A stretch of 64,000 bases of DNA from Frigidibacter sp. ROC022. GTDB taxonomy: Bacteria; Pseudomonadota; Alphaproteobacteria; Rhodobacterales; Rhodobacteraceae. The stretch's first letter is position 1; the number at the start of each line of letters is the position of its first letter. Below the pieces are notes generated by a model. It was not told the DNA's origin, did no database searches, and saw only the letters and a list, made by a program, of their open reading frames with translations. Shown here in pieces: positions 46,487 to 55,515 of the stretch. Both the position numbers and the translations under genes were made by a program. The DNA lies in NCBI RefSeq assembly GCF_024723735.1, contig NZ_JANQDU010000001.1, positions 558,001 to 622,000 on the forward strand, in the 5' to 3' direction.

Positions 46487-47461
46487 CTACAGGCGGATTA
46501 CGACCGACCCCCAGGCAAGCCCGCCACCAATCGCCTCGGTGACAACCAATTGTCCGGGTTTCAGCCGGCCATCGGCGCGACCGACCGACAGGGCCAGAGG
46601 AATCGAGGCCGCCGAGGTATTGCCGTGGTCCTGCACCGTGACGACGACCTTTTCCATAGGCACGCCAAGACGTTGCGCGGTGGCCGTGATGATCCGCAGA
46701 TTGGCCTGGTGGGGCACGATCCAGTCCACATCGTCATGACCCAGCCCGACCTTGCTCAGCGCCGCGTCGGCCGTCGAGACCAGTTTCTCGACCGCCTGGC
46801 GGAACAGCGGGTTGCCCTGCATTCGCAATTTGCCAGCCGTGCCGGTCGTCGAGATGCCGCCATCGACATAGAGCATCTCGCGGTAGCGCCCGTCGGTATG
46901 CAGATCGGTCGAGAGGATGCCGCGGTCGGCCGAGCTTCCGTCGCCCTGCTGCGCCTCCAGCACCATCGCCCCGGCACCGTCACCGAACAGCACGCAGGTG
47001 CTGCGATCCTCGAAATCGAGTATTCGGCTGAAGGTCTCGGCGCCGATCACCAGCAGGCGCCTGGCCTGTCCGGTCTGGATCATCGCATTGGCATTGGCGA
47101 GCGCGAAGATGAACCCGGCGCAGACGGCCTGGACGTCAAAGCCGAAACCGTGGTCCATCCCCAGTTCGGCCTGCACCATCGTGGCGACCGAGGGGAAGGT
47201 GAGATCGGCGGTCGAGGTGGCGAGGATGATCCCGTCGATGTCGTCGGCGGTCAGCCCGGCATCGGCAATGGCGGCGCGGGCGGCATGGGCCGCCATCATC
47301 GAGGTGGTCTCGCCCTCGGCGGCGAAGTGCCGGCGCTGGATGCCGGTGCGGGTCACGATCCATTCGTCGCTGGTGTCCAGCGTGGCCTCGAATTCGCTGT
47401 TGGGAACAATGCGGGCGGGCAGATAATGCCCGGTGCCGCGCAGCACGGCGCGTATCGTCAT
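46487..47461 (-). CDS. fabH: 3-oxoacyl-ACP synthase III
   Basis: 324 residues from ATG 47461, which overlaps the plsX stop (ATGA). Catalytic triad Cys114 (AVCAGFIFAL), His251 (PHQANLRI) and Asn281 (HGNTSAASIP). Condenses acetyl-CoA with malonyl-ACP to start fatty acid synthesis. The open frame continues upstream in antiphase with plsX, but that part is not coding. Confidence 0.96.
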   Translation of the reverse strand: MTIRAVLRGTGHYLPARIVPNSEFEATLDTSDEWIVTRTGIQRRHFAAEGETTSMMAAHAARAAIADAGLTADDIDGIILATSTADLTFPSVATMVQAELGMDHGFGFDVQAVCAGFIFALANANAMIQTGQARRLLVIGAETFSRILDFEDRSTCVLFGDGAGAMVLEAQQGDGSSADRGILSTDLHTDGRYREMLYVDGGISTTGTAGKLRMQGNPLFRQAVEKLVSTADAALSKVGLGHDDVDWIVPHQANLRIITATAQRLGVPMEKVVVTVQDHGNTSAASIPLALSVGRADGRLKPGQLVVTEAIGGGLAWGSVVIRL

Positions 47462-48717
47462 TGAGCTGCCTCGCCCCCCGATTGCCGCCCTGACGGGGAA
47501 GGTTCCCCCGGTTCCGGCCCTTGTGTCTTCCGGTCCGGCGCATTCGAATCGCCGGACTCGGTCCCTGACCCCTGCGGGGAAGCTTGGCGATCCGGCAGGT
47601 GCGATGCAACCCGTGCGGCCAGCCTTTCGTTGAAGCCGGACTGGTCCAGCTTGATCGCCAGGTCGATGGCTGCCGCGACTCCGGTGGCATCGGCGCCGCC
47701 GTGGCTCTTCACCACGGTGCCGTTCAGCCCCAGAAAGACGCCGCCGTTGACCCGGCGCGGGTCGATGCGCCTTTGCAGCCGCTTCAGTGAGGTCAGCGCC
47801 AGCAGCGCCGCGATTCGGCTGAGCGGGGTGGCCTTGAAGGCCTGGGTCAGGAAATCGCGGAACAGCCCGGCGGTGCCCTCGGCCGTCTTCAGTGCGACAT
47901 TGCCGGTGAAGCCGTCGGTGACGATCACGTCGACCCGGGACGAGGGCAGGTCGCGGCCCTCGACAAAGCCGATGTATTCGAAATCGGCCGAGTCCGTCGC
48001 CGCGCCGATCGCCTCGTGTGCCAGTTTCAGCTCGGACCGGCCCTTGTGCTCCTCGGTGCCGACATTCAGCAGCCCGACGCGCGGCTTGAGGATGCCGAGC
48101 CCGTTGCGGGCATAGCTGACGCCCATCAGCGCATATTGGAACAGGTCGGTCTCGTCGGCGGAAATATCGGCCCCGGCATCCAGCATGACGTTGAAGCCAT
48201 GCGGATTGCGGCAGGGCCAGAGACAGGCGATGGCCGGGCGGTGAACCCCGGCGATCTTGCGCAGTTGCAGCATCGAGACCGCCATCAGCGCCCCGGTATT
48301 GCCGCAGGACACGCAGACCCCGGCCTCGTGCTGGGCCACGGCATCGATCGCCGCCCACATCGAGGACCCCTTGCCGCGCCGCATGGCGTGGCTGGGCTTG
48401 ACATCCATGGTGATGACGTCGGCGGCGTGCCGGATCTCGACCCGGTCGGCCAGACCGCGGCGCTGGATCAGGCGGGACAGTTCGTCCTCGTGGCCGAACA
48501 GCAGAAAGCGGACGTCCGGGTGATCCTTGGCGGCGCGGGCGACCCCGCCGACAACCGCGGCGGGCCCCAGATCGCCACCCATGGCATCGACCGAAATGAC
48601 ACTGGGCTCCCGCCCACGCGCAGCAGGTGCCAGAGTCCGCTCGACCACAGTCTGGTCAATCGCAGTCTGGGGGCTTCCCGCACCCGACGTATTCGTGTCT
48701 GACGGTGCCGTCGCCAT
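47458..48717 (-). CDS. plsX: Phosphate acyltransferase PlsX
   Basis: 419 residues. Makes acyl-phosphate from acyl-ACP for phospholipid synthesis. Core: VISVDAMGGDLGPAAVVGGVARA, AVAQHEAGVCVSCGNTGALMA, PAIACLWP, LNVGTEEHKGRSELKLAHE and VDVIVTDGFTGNVALKTAEGTAGLFRD. About 40 N-terminal residues before the core are longer than usual, and the C-terminal 45 residues are polar and disordered. Coupled to fabH; 20 nt after rpmF. Confidence 0.95.
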   Translation of the reverse strand: MATAPSDTNTSGAGSPQTAIDQTVVERTLAPAARGREPSVISVDAMGGDLGPAAVVGGVARAAKDHPDVRFLLFGHEDELSRLIQRRGLADRVEIRHAADVITMDVKPSHAMRRGKGSSMWAAIDAVAQHEAGVCVSCGNTGALMAVSMLQLRKIAGVHRPAIACLWPCRNPHGFNVMLDAGADISADETDLFQYALMGVSYARNGLGILKPRVGLLNVGTEEHKGRSELKLAHEAIGAATDSADFEYIGFVEGRDLPSSRVDVIVTDGFTGNVALKTAEGTAGLFRDFLTQAFKATPLSRIAALLALTSLKRLQRRIDPRRVNGGVFLGLNGTVVKSHGGADATGVAAAIDLAIKLDQSGFNERLAARVASHLPDRQASPQGSGTESGDSNAPDRKTQGPEPGEPSPSGRQSGGEAAQ

Positions 48718-48737
48718 GCCGGGCGGAAGCGGACGGC

Positions 48738-48947
48738 TTACGCCGCGTCTTCCTCGTCAAGATCGATCTCGGCAACCTGGGCGACGACTTCGCGGTCGTC
48801 ATAGTGGCCGCAGGCGCCGCAGACGTGGTGCGGGCGCTTCAGTTCGCCGCAGTTCGGGCATTCGGCGGGATTGCCGGCAACCAGCGAATCGTGCGCGCGG
48901 CGCATGTTCCGCTTCGAGCGGGTAATCCTGTTCTGGGGGACAGCCAT
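48738..48947 (-). CDS. rpmF: 50S ribosomal protein L32
   Basis: 69 residues. [20 protein letters not shown] is the L32 opening, and the zinc ribbon uses Cys30, Cys33, Cys43 and Cys46. Head of the rpmF-plsX-fabH group, with a good promoter about 120 nt upstream. Confidence 0.97.
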   Translation of the reverse strand: MAVPQNRITRSKRNMRRAHDSLVAGNPAECPNCGELKRPHHVCGACGHYDDREVVAQVAEIDLDEEDAA

Positions 48948-49069
48948 GTCTCAACCTCTGGTGCATAGGCGGGCCGCTTCGGCCAACCCGCTGGAATTTC
49001 GCATACGTTCCCGCCGTCTTACGCCGATGCTGGCACTCTGCCAACCCGTCTCGGGCTAGGGAAGCGCGG

Positions 49070-49097
49070 AAAATAGAAAGATTGCGGCAATGTGCAA
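49070..49097 (-). promoter_or_regulatory. Putative sigma70-type promoter of rpmF-plsX-fabH
   Basis: On the minus strand TTGCAC (49097-49092), a 16-nt spacer and TATTTT (49075-49070) in a short AT-rich patch between the DUF177 gene and rpmF. It gives a leader of roughly 110 nt. Confidence 0.5.
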
Positions 49098-49178
49098 GGG
49101 GTTTTTCCGCGGTGCCGCTGCCGGGCCACGCATCCGCCCTGCGAGTCGCCGCCCCGGGACCGCTTCGGCAGGCCGCGG

Positions 49179-49760
49179 TCAGTCCGGATCGTCCTCCGAG
49201 TCGGTGTCGCCCGTCAGCCGGTTTCGCAGCCCCTCCAGGGCGGCAAAGGGCCGGGCGGCCTCGTCGGTCATCGGCGCGGTCCCGGGACCGGCAAACACCG
49301 CCTGGCCCAGTTCGGCGCCCGGCGCGCGCGGGTAGAGCGGCAGCGCCAGCCCCAGTTCCTCGGTCAGCAGCGCCATCAGGTCGAGCACTTCGGGTACCGC
49401 TTCCTGGCTGTCATCCTCGGGCGCCTCGACCTCGTCGCCCTCGGGTTCCACCCAGTCGGCCAGGTATTGTCGCGTCAACCCGGTATCGATTCGGGTCGTC
49501 ACAGGTTCCAGGGTGATGCTGCAGGGCTGCACAACCGTGGCACCCAGCTTGGCGGTCAGAAACCAGTCGCCGCGGCCCTTCGGCACGATCTCGCCGGTCA
49601 GCTTCAGCTTGCGCAGGGCCAGCAGGTTCAGCGTTTTGGCCAGCTCTGCACGGGTTTCGCTGTCCGGCTCCAGGGTGAAGCGGGTTGCCTTGCGGCTGGG
49701 CAGGTCGCCGATCCGCAGCCGTGTCGGCGCGGTGTCGGGGTCAGGATTGGAGTCGGCCAT
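49179..49760 (-). CDS. yceD: DUF177 (YceD) family protein
   Basis: 193 residues from ATG 49760; ATG 49766 is equally possible and longer starts are unlikely. Family features: RIGDLPSRKATRFTLEPDSETRAELAKTLNLLALRKLKLTGEIVPKGRGDWFLTAKLGATVVQPCSITLEPV and, after an acidic stretch, DLMALLTEELGLALPLYPRAPGAELGQ. The single conserved Cys of the family is present (VQPCSITLEP). YceD is linked to 23S rRNA processing/accumulation in some bacteria and is usually next to rpmF, as here. Confidence 0.92.
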   Translation of the reverse strand: MADSNPDPDTAPTRLRIGDLPSRKATRFTLEPDSETRAELAKTLNLLALRKLKLTGEIVPKGRGDWFLTAKLGATVVQPCSITLEPVTTRIDTGLTRQYLADWVEPEGDEVEAPEDDSQEAVPEVLDLMALLTEELGLALPLYPRAPGAELGQAVFAGPGTAPMTDEAARPFAALEGLRNRLTGDTDSEDDPD

Positions 49761-49838
49761 CTGCATACCATTCTTGAACAACCAGCGAAGCTTATGTAAT
49801 CCACTCTGAAGGCAAGGGGCAAACGGCAAGGGGGCGGG

Positions 49839-50300
49839 ATGACCGCAATTTCGCGCAGACTGCGGCTCGGCTTGGCCGCGCTCCTGCTGCTGTCACTGGC
49901 CGCTTGTACCGCCACCTATCGCAATCACGGCTGGGCGCCGTCGGATGATGATCTGGCGCAGATCACCGTCGGCACCGATACTCGCGAGACCGTCAGCCAG
50001 GCGATCGGCGCCCCGGGAACCTCGGGACTGCTGGCCGATGGCGGCTGGTATTACGTTCAGTCCCGCTACGAACATTACGCCTATCGCGCCCCGAAGGAGA
50101 TCGACCGCCAGGTCGTGGCGATCTCGTTCGACGACAAGGGCGTGGTGGAGAATATCGAGCGCTTCGGGCTCGAGAAGGGTCGGGTCATCGCCCTGTCGCG
50201 GCGGGTGACCGATGACAACGTCAAGGGTGTCAGCTTCCTGCGGCAGCTGTTCGGCTCGCTGGGCCGTCTGAACGCCGGCGATCTGCTCCAGCAACGCTAG
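49839..50300 (+). CDS. bamE: Outer membrane protein assembly factor BamE (SmpA/OmlA)
   Basis: 153 residues. Lipoprotein signal with lipobox LAAC and Cys23 as the lipid site (GLAALLLLSLAACTATYRNHG). The SmpA/OmlA domain is ITVGTDTRETVSQAIGAPGTSGLLADGGWYYVQSRYEHYAYRAPKEIDRQVVAISFDDKGVVENIERFGLEKG. Lipoprotein part of the BAM complex that inserts beta-barrel proteins. Divergent from the DUF177 gene (78 nt). Confidence 0.93.
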   Translation: MTAISRRLRLGLAALLLLSLAACTATYRNHGWAPSDDDLAQITVGTDTRETVSQAIGAPGTSGLLADGGWYYVQSRYEHYAYRAPKEIDRQVVAISFDDKGVVENIERFGLEKGRVIALSRRVTDDNVKGVSFLRQLFGSLGRLNAGDLLQQR

Positions 50301-50343
50301 CGGACAAGGCGCGCCCGGCGCGCGCCCCGCCGATGATCCGAAG

Positions 50344-50739
50344 TCAGGCCTCGTCCGGCACGAAGGTAAGCGCCACGCCGTTGATGCAATAGCGCAGCCC
50401 GGTGGGCCGGGGCCCGTCTGGGAAGACATGGCCCAGATGGGCGCCGCAACCCTCGCAATGCACCTCGGTCCGCGTCATCATCAGGCTGGTGTCGAGGCTT
50501 TCCCCGACCGGTGCGCCCTCCTTGGCGGCATAGAAGGAGGGCCAGCCGCAATGCGCGTCGAACTTGGTCTGGGCCTCGAACAGCACCGCGCCGCAGCCCT
50601 TGCAGCGGTACTGGCCCGGCACATCGGGAAAATCGTCGTGGCTGCCGGGCCGCTCGGTGCCATGCTTCCGCATCACCCGGAAGGCTTCGTCACCCAGCTG
50701 CGCGCGCCATTCGGCCTCGGTCTTCTCGATCCTGGTCAT
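50344..50739 (-). CDS. msrB: Peptide methionine-R-sulfoxide reductase
   Basis: 131 residues from ATG 50739. Reduces Met-R-sulfoxide in proteins. Zinc ligands Cys46/Cys49 and Cys95/Cys98; catalytic Cys118 in RYCINGVAL; Cys64 (HCGWPSF) is the possible resolving residue. Convergent with bamE, with a GC-rich inverted repeat in the 43 nt between them. Confidence 0.96.
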   Translation of the reverse strand: MTRIEKTEAEWRAQLGDEAFRVMRKHGTERPGSHDDFPDVPGQYRCKGCGAVLFEAQTKFDAHCGWPSFYAAKEGAPVGESLDTSLMMTRTEVHCEGCGAHLGHVFPDGPRPTGLRYCINGVALTFVPDEA

Positions 50740-50859
50740 GCCCGATCCTTTATCATGCCGTAACCCCATCATCATCGTGTCATATCTTGTGCGGATGATG
50801 GCCGTGGACATATTTAGGCAGGGGCCACCGGCCCGCCAAGGCGCAAGGAGGTCACGATC

Positions 50860-51612
50860 GTGCTGAACCTCGGAAAGGCCCGCTACACGGCCCGTTTCGC
50901 CGAGACCCCCGAGGATCTGGCGGCAGCGCAGGTGCTGCGGCACATGGCCTTCATCGCCGGAACCGGCGCCGCGCCCCGCCCCGAGGCCCGCGACAGTGAC
51001 GATTTTGACGCGCGCTGCCGGCATGTGCTGGTCGAGGAGACCCGCAGCGGCGTGCTGGTCTGCTGCTTCCGGCTGCTGGAGCTTTCGGGCGGTTCGGGGA
51101 TCGGGCAGAGCTATTCGGCGCAGTATTACGACCTTACGGCGCTGGAAGGCTTCGAGGGCCGGATGGTCGAGATGGGCCGGTTCTGCCTTCACCCCGCGCA
51201 TCACGACCCGGACATCCTGCGTGTCGCCTGGGGCGCGATGACCCGATTCGTCGATGACGAGAAGGTCGAGATGCTGTTCGGCTGTTCCTCGTTCCACGGC
51301 ACCGAGGCGCGCGACTATTACGACGCCTTCGCGATGCTGCGCGACCGGCATCTGGCGCCGAAACGCTGGCTGCCCCGGGTCAAGGCGCCGAACGTGTTCC
51401 GCTTCGCCGCCCGGCTGCGGCGCAAGCCCGACGCCCGGCGGGCGATGTCGGCCATGCCGCCGCTGCTGCGGACCTATCTGCTGATGGGCGGCTGGGTCTC
51501 GGATCACGCCGTCGTGGACCGCGACCTGAACACCCTGCATGTGTTCACCGGTCTCGAGATCAACAAGGTGCCGCCCGGTCGGGCCCGGCTCTTGCGGATG
51601 CTTGCCGGGTGA
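50860..51612 (+). CDS. olsB: L-ornithine N-alpha-acyltransferase, ornithine lipid synthesis
   Basis: 250 residues from GTG 50860 with AAGGAGG 8 nt upstream. GNAT-like acyltransferase that uses acyl-ACP to make lyso-ornithine lipid. OlsB marks: YTARFAETPEDLAAAQVLRHMAFIAGTG, DDFDARCRHVLVEE, VEMGRFCLHPAHHDPDILRVAWGAMTRFVDDEKVEMLFGCSSFHGTEARDYYDAFAML and the closing LEINKVPPGRARLLRML. The partner olsA is not in the window. Confidence 0.88.
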   Translation: MLNLGKARYTARFAETPEDLAAAQVLRHMAFIAGTGAAPRPEARDSDDFDARCRHVLVEETRSGVLVCCFRLLELSGGSGIGQSYSAQYYDLTALEGFEGRMVEMGRFCLHPAHHDPDILRVAWGAMTRFVDDEKVEMLFGCSSFHGTEARDYYDAFAMLRDRHLAPKRWLPRVKAPNVFRFAARLRRKPDARRAMSAMPPLLRTYLLMGGWVSDHAVVDRDLNTLHVFTGLEINKVPPGRARLLRMLAG

Positions 51613-51674
51613 GCTTGCCTCCGCGATGACGCCGACCCGTTGACGCCGCCCCGCGCCCCGCATAGCTGGGGCGC

Positions 51675-53486
51675 ATGGCCCGTATCCCGCTCCTGCAACT
51701 CACCGATATCTCGCTGACCTTCGGCGGCCATCCCGTGTTCGACGGGCTGTCCCTGACCGTGCAGCCGGGCGACCGGCTGGCGCTGGTCGGGCGCAACGGC
51801 TCGGGCAAGTCGACGCTGATGAAGGTGATGGCGGGGCTGGTCGAACCGGACCGTGGCACCAGGGTGCTGCCGCCTGGGGTCAGCATCGGCTACATGGAGC
51901 AGGATCCCGATCTTTCGGGCTTCGAGACCCTGGGCGACTATGCCGCGGCGACCCTGCCGCCGGGCGAGCTCTTCCGCGCCGAGCGGGCGGCGGAGGGGCT
52001 GCGCTTCGATCCCGCGCGGCCGGTGGCGACCGCCTCGGGCGGAGAGCGGCGCCGCGCGGCGCTGGCGCGGTTGCTGGCCGAGGCGCCCGGTCTGATGCTG
52101 CTGGACGAGCCGACCAACCATCTGGATATTCAGGCGATTCAATGGCTTGAGGCGCATCTTTCAACCACCCGCGCCGGATTCGTGGTGATCTCGCACGACC
52201 GCGCCTTCCTGCGGGCGCTGACCCGGGGAACGCTCTGGATCGACCGCGGCGTGGTGCGGCGGCAGGACAAGGGCTTCGAGCATTTCGAGGCCTGGCGCGA
52301 TGCCACCTGGGCGGAAGAGGACGAGGCGCGGCACAAGCTGGACCGCAAGATCAAGGCCGAGGCACGCTGGGCGGTGGAAGGCATCTCGGCCCGGCGCAAG
52401 CGCAATCAGGGCCGGGTCCGGGCACTGGCCGCGCTGCGCGGCGAGCGGGCCGAGCAACTGCGCCGCCAGGGAACCGCGGCCCTGGCTCTGGATGCGGCCC
52501 CGACCTCGGGCCGAAAGGTCATCGAAGCCGACGAGATTTCAAAGAGTTACGACGGGAAGTTGATCTTTTCCCCGTTCTCGCTGCGGGTCATGCGGGGCGA
52601 CCGTCTGGCGCTGGTCGGGCCGAATGGCGTCGGCAAGACCACGCTGCTGAATGTGCTGACCGGGCAGACCCCGCCCGACACCGGCACGGTGACATTGGGC
52701 ACCTCGGTGGAGATGGCGGTCTTCGACCAGAACCGCGCTGCGCTGGACCCGGATGCGACGCTCTGGGACAGCCTGACCCTGGATCCCGAGATGCGGGTAG
52801 CGGGCCGCTCGGATCAGGTCATGGTGCGGGGCCAGCCCCGGCATGTGGTCGGCTATCTCAAGGATTTCCTGTTCTCCGAGGATCAGGCCCGGGCCCCGGT
52901 GCGCTCGCTTTCGGGGGGCGAGAAGGCACGGCTGATGCTCGCCCGGATCATGGCACGGCAATCCAACCTTCTGGTGCTGGACGAGCCGACCAACGATCTG
53001 GATGTCGAGACCCTGGACCTGCTGCAGGATCTGCTGGGCGAGTTCGACGGCACCGTGCTGCTGGTCTCGCATGATCGCGATTTTCTCGACCGGGTGGCGA
53101 CGATCACCGTGGCGATGGAAGGGGACGGCCGGGCGACGGTCTATGCCGGCGGCTGGTCGGACTACCTCAGCCAGCGCGGCCCCCGGGATGCGCCCGAGAC
53201 GGCCGCGAAGCCAAAGGCCGCCGAGCCGAAGAAGAAGACGGCATCCAGCCCGGCGCCGGGCCTGACCTATACCGAGAAGCACCGGCTCGAGACCCTGCCG
53301 GCGACGATCGACCGGCTGACCGCCGAGATCGCCAAGCTCTCCGAACTGCTGTCGGACCCCGAGCTGTTTTCCCGCGCCCCGGTGAAGTTCCGCAAGGCCA
53401 CCGAGGCGCTGGCCGAGCGGCAGCAGGCGCTGGCGGCGGCCGAGGAGGACTGGCTCGACCTCGCCGAACGCGCCGAGCAGGGTTAA
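51675..53486 (+). CDS. uup: ABC-F family ATPase (Uup-like)
   Basis: 603 residues, two ABC domains and no TM segments. First: GRNGSGKST, ASGGERRRAALARLL, LMLLDEPTNHLDI. Second: GPNGVGKTT, LSGGEKARLMLARIM, LLVLDEPTNDLDVETL. The inter-domain linker WAEEDEARHKLDRKIKAEARWAVEGISARRKRNQGRVRAL and a C-terminal coiled coil (about 525-600) match Uup. ABC-F proteins act on the ribosome; Uup is linked to genome stability and ribosome function. Confidence 0.93.
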   Translation: MARIPLLQLTDISLTFGGHPVFDGLSLTVQPGDRLALVGRNGSGKSTLMKVMAGLVEPDRGTRVLPPGVSIGYMEQDPDLSGFETLGDYAAATLPPGELFRAERAAEGLRFDPARPVATASGGERRRAALARLLAEAPGLMLLDEPTNHLDIQAIQWLEAHLSTTRAGFVVISHDRAFLRALTRGTLWIDRGVVRRQDKGFEHFEAWRDATWAEEDEARHKLDRKIKAEARWAVEGISARRKRNQGRVRALAALRGERAEQLRRQGTAALALDAAPTSGRKVIEADEISKSYDGKLIFSPFSLRVMRGDRLALVGPNGVGKTTLLNVLTGQTPPDTGTVTLGTSVEMAVFDQNRAALDPDATLWDSLTLDPEMRVAGRSDQVMVRGQPRHVVGYLKDFLFSEDQARAPVRSLSGGEKARLMLARIMARQSNLLVLDEPTNDLDVETLDLLQDLLGEFDGTVLLVSHDRDFLDRVATITVAMEGDGRATVYAGGWSDYLSQRGPRDAPETAAKPKAAEPKKKTASSPAPGLTYTEKHRLETLPATIDRLTAEIAKLSELLSDPELFSRAPVKFRKATEALAERQQALAAAEEDWLDLAERAEQG

Positions 53487-53553
53487 CCGATCCTTCATCC
53501 TTTGGCTGTTGTCTGACCCCGAGGCCGAGGCCTTGCCTCGATCGCCGCAGCGT

Positions 53554-53584
53554 CGCATCCCGCCCCTTGTTGGGGCGGGATGCG
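53554..53584. repeat. Perfect 13-bp inverted repeat after uup
   Basis: CGCATCCCGCCCC, loop TTGTT, GGGGCGGGATGCG. It begins 67 nt after the uup stop in a 258-nt gap between convergent genes. No T run on either strand. It may act as a terminator or mRNA-stabilising hairpin. Confidence 0.7.
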
Positions 53585-53744
53585 TCCGCTTCTGCGCAGG
53601 CTCGGGGGACTGTTTCCGGGCAAGACGCGGCCGCTCCCCGCCGCGTACCGGGGGGGCGGTATCGGGCAGGGGCCGGCAGGGGCCTGGCGACGATCAGTCT
53701 GGCGGGAAAGGGTTAAGAAAGTCTTGCGATCGGCAGGGGCGGGA

Positions 53745-54335
53745 TCAGCCGGCCAGGCTCGGCTGCGGCATCAGCCGATAGCCCGCCGTCAGGACCGCCC
53801 GCATCGGTGCCGGGGTCAGCACCTCGACCGGGCCCGAGACCGCGGTCCCCTCGCCATAGCCATCGGGCCGGTACGGGTGGGCCAGCCCCCGCCACAACAG
53901 CGCCGGGCCGCTGTCGGTGCGCAGGAACGCGCCATCGGGCAGATCATCCACCGGCAGCCGCTCCGGCGCCCCGGTCCTGGCCTTGTGCAGGACCGCATCC
54001 ATCTCGGGCGCCCTGACCACGGCGCCGAAGGCCGCCGCCCAGGCGGCGCGGAACCGGTTGTAATCGGCGCGGCGGCAACAGGCGCAGGGCCGGTGCCCGG
54101 CCGAGAGCGCCACCGCCTCGTCGAGAAAGAACAGCTCGGTCCAGCGCCCCGGCGTCATCGGCACCCGCCGGACGCCCTTCCACTCCAGCCGGCAGGCGAT
54201 CCAGGCATGGGTGGTCCAGCGCCGGACGATCCGCCGGTCGCCGTCATGCAGGCAGCCGCGGTTGCCGGTCAGGGTGCCGCGCGCCGGGTCGGCGACGATC
54301 TTCCCGTCCGGCAAGACCCGGTTCTGCAAGGGCAT
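53745..54335 (-). CDS. Conserved hypothetical protein with CxxC motif
   Basis: 196 residues. I know related proteins only as unannotated in Rhodobacteraceae. Visible features: MPLQNRVLPDGKIVADPARGTLTGNRGCLHD, an aromatic segment RRWTTHAWIACRLEWKG, and LSAGHRPCACCRRADYNRFRAAW, where the Cys-Ala-Cys-Cys group beside a His suggests metal binding. There is no signal peptide. It shares its strand with the TPM-domain gene and lies 18 nt from it. Confidence 0.8.
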   Translation of the reverse strand: MPLQNRVLPDGKIVADPARGTLTGNRGCLHDGDRRIVRRWTTHAWIACRLEWKGVRRVPMTPGRWTELFFLDEAVALSAGHRPCACCRRADYNRFRAAWAAAFGAVVRAPEMDAVLHKARTGAPERLPVDDLPDGAFLRTDSGPALLWRGLAHPYRPDGYGEGTAVSGPVEVLTPAPMRAVLTAGYRLMPQPSLAG

Positions 54336-54353
54336 CGCGGCCGGCCCGCCCGG

Positions 54354-55283
54354 CTACCACTTGCCCGAGGCACCGCCGCCCGAGGACTTGCCGCCCCCGA
54401 AGGAGCCGCCGCTGGACGAGGAACTCTTGCGGATCCTCGGCAGGGTCCGGGTAGTCTCGTCATGCCAGCCGCAGGCCGAACATTCGGTCACCGCGCGGAC
54501 GGTGCCGGTCGAGGTGGTGGTGGCGCGGCTCAGAGTTTCCGAGTGGCGGCTGAGATGGCCCTTGGCGCCGCATTTCGGGCAGGGCTTGCGGGCCAGCATC
54601 ATCCGGCCGATCGGTCCCTTGGCAAAGAGGGCGCCGATCAGCGCCACGAAGACCGCGCCGATCCCGATCCCGGCCCAACCGCCGCCGGAGCTTTCGCCGC
54701 CTTCGACCAGCTCGCTCGGTTGCGGCGCCGCGCCGGTGGCGGGCTTTTCTTCCGGCGGACGGCCCTCGGAAAAGGGTTCGGCGATCCGCGAGATCGCGTC
54801 CTTGACCCCGGCCTCGATCCCGCCCTGCAGATCGCCGTCGCGGAACCGCGGCAGCATGGTCAGATCGACCACATCCTCGGCCAGCCAGTCATAGGTCGAA
54901 GGGTAGCCCGCGCCCAGAACCAGCCGCATCTCGCGGTCGGTCTCCGAGACCAGGATCATGATCCCGTCGTTGCGGCTGGCATCGCCGACGCCCCAGGAAT
55001 TGAACAGGCCGGTGGCGAAATCCTCGATGTCGCCGGCGTCGTAATCGGCCAGCGCCTTGATCGTCACCACGGTCATCTCGACGCCGATGTCCTCGCGCAG
55101 CGAGACCAGTTCATCGGTGATCCGCGCCTCGGCCTCGTCGTCGAGCAGGTCGGCGAAATCGTTCACCGTGTCGGTGACATGATCGGGATAGGTCTGGGCG
55201 CGGGCCGGGCCGGCGGCCGTGCCGAGGGCGATCAGCAGGGCGGCCAGCATCGGCAGCAGCCGGGCGGGGGCAATTTTTCTCAT
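54354..55283 (-). CDS. TPM-domain (YgcG-type) membrane protein
   Basis: 309 residues from ATG 55283. Signal peptide ending GPARA, then the TPM domain: YPDHVTDTVNDFADLLDDEAEARITDELVSLREDIGVEMTVVTIKAL, GDIEDFATGLFNSWGVGDASRNDGIMILVSETDREMRLVLGAGY. A TM segment (WAGIGIGAVFVALIGALFA) follows, then a cytoplasmic zinc-ribbon-like part with two CxxC motifs (PCPKCGAKGH, ECSACGWH) and a Ser/Gly-rich tail ending SSGGGASGKW. Related proteins take part in photosystem repair in plants; the bacterial role is unclear. Confidence 0.9.
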   Translation of the reverse strand: MRKIAPARLLPMLAALLIALGTAAGPARAQTYPDHVTDTVNDFADLLDDEAEARITDELVSLREDIGVEMTVVTIKALADYDAGDIEDFATGLFNSWGVGDASRNDGIMILVSETDREMRLVLGAGYPSTYDWLAEDVVDLTMLPRFRDGDLQGGIEAGVKDAISRIAEPFSEGRPPEEKPATGAAPQPSELVEGGESSGGGWAGIGIGAVFVALIGALFAKGPIGRMMLARKPCPKCGAKGHLSRHSETLSRATTTSTGTVRAVTECSACGWHDETTRTLPRIRKSSSSSGGSFGGGKSSGGGASGKW

Positions 55284-55515
55284 GAACAATCCTCTCGGTC
55301 GAAAATGGCCGGTCTGGGACCGGCAGCGCGCAATCGGGGCACCGGCCGGGACCGGCGCCATGGAGCAAGCGCTAGCATGAAATCGCCAGCCTGTCGCCTT
55401 CCTGCGCCGTGCGCCCGGTGCGCCGGCGGCAGCCGCGCCGCGCCGATCCGCGGCTATTGCACCCGGTCGGTCCCGGCAAAGGCGTCGCCCGTGTGGTGCA
55501 GGTCACGCAAGCCTG

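Noticed and set aside
50301-50343. GC-rich inverted repeat between bamE and msrB as a bidirectional terminator
   Set aside because: The GGCGCGC/GCGCGCC arms are short and there is no T run on either side; GC-only repeats arise easily in this genome.
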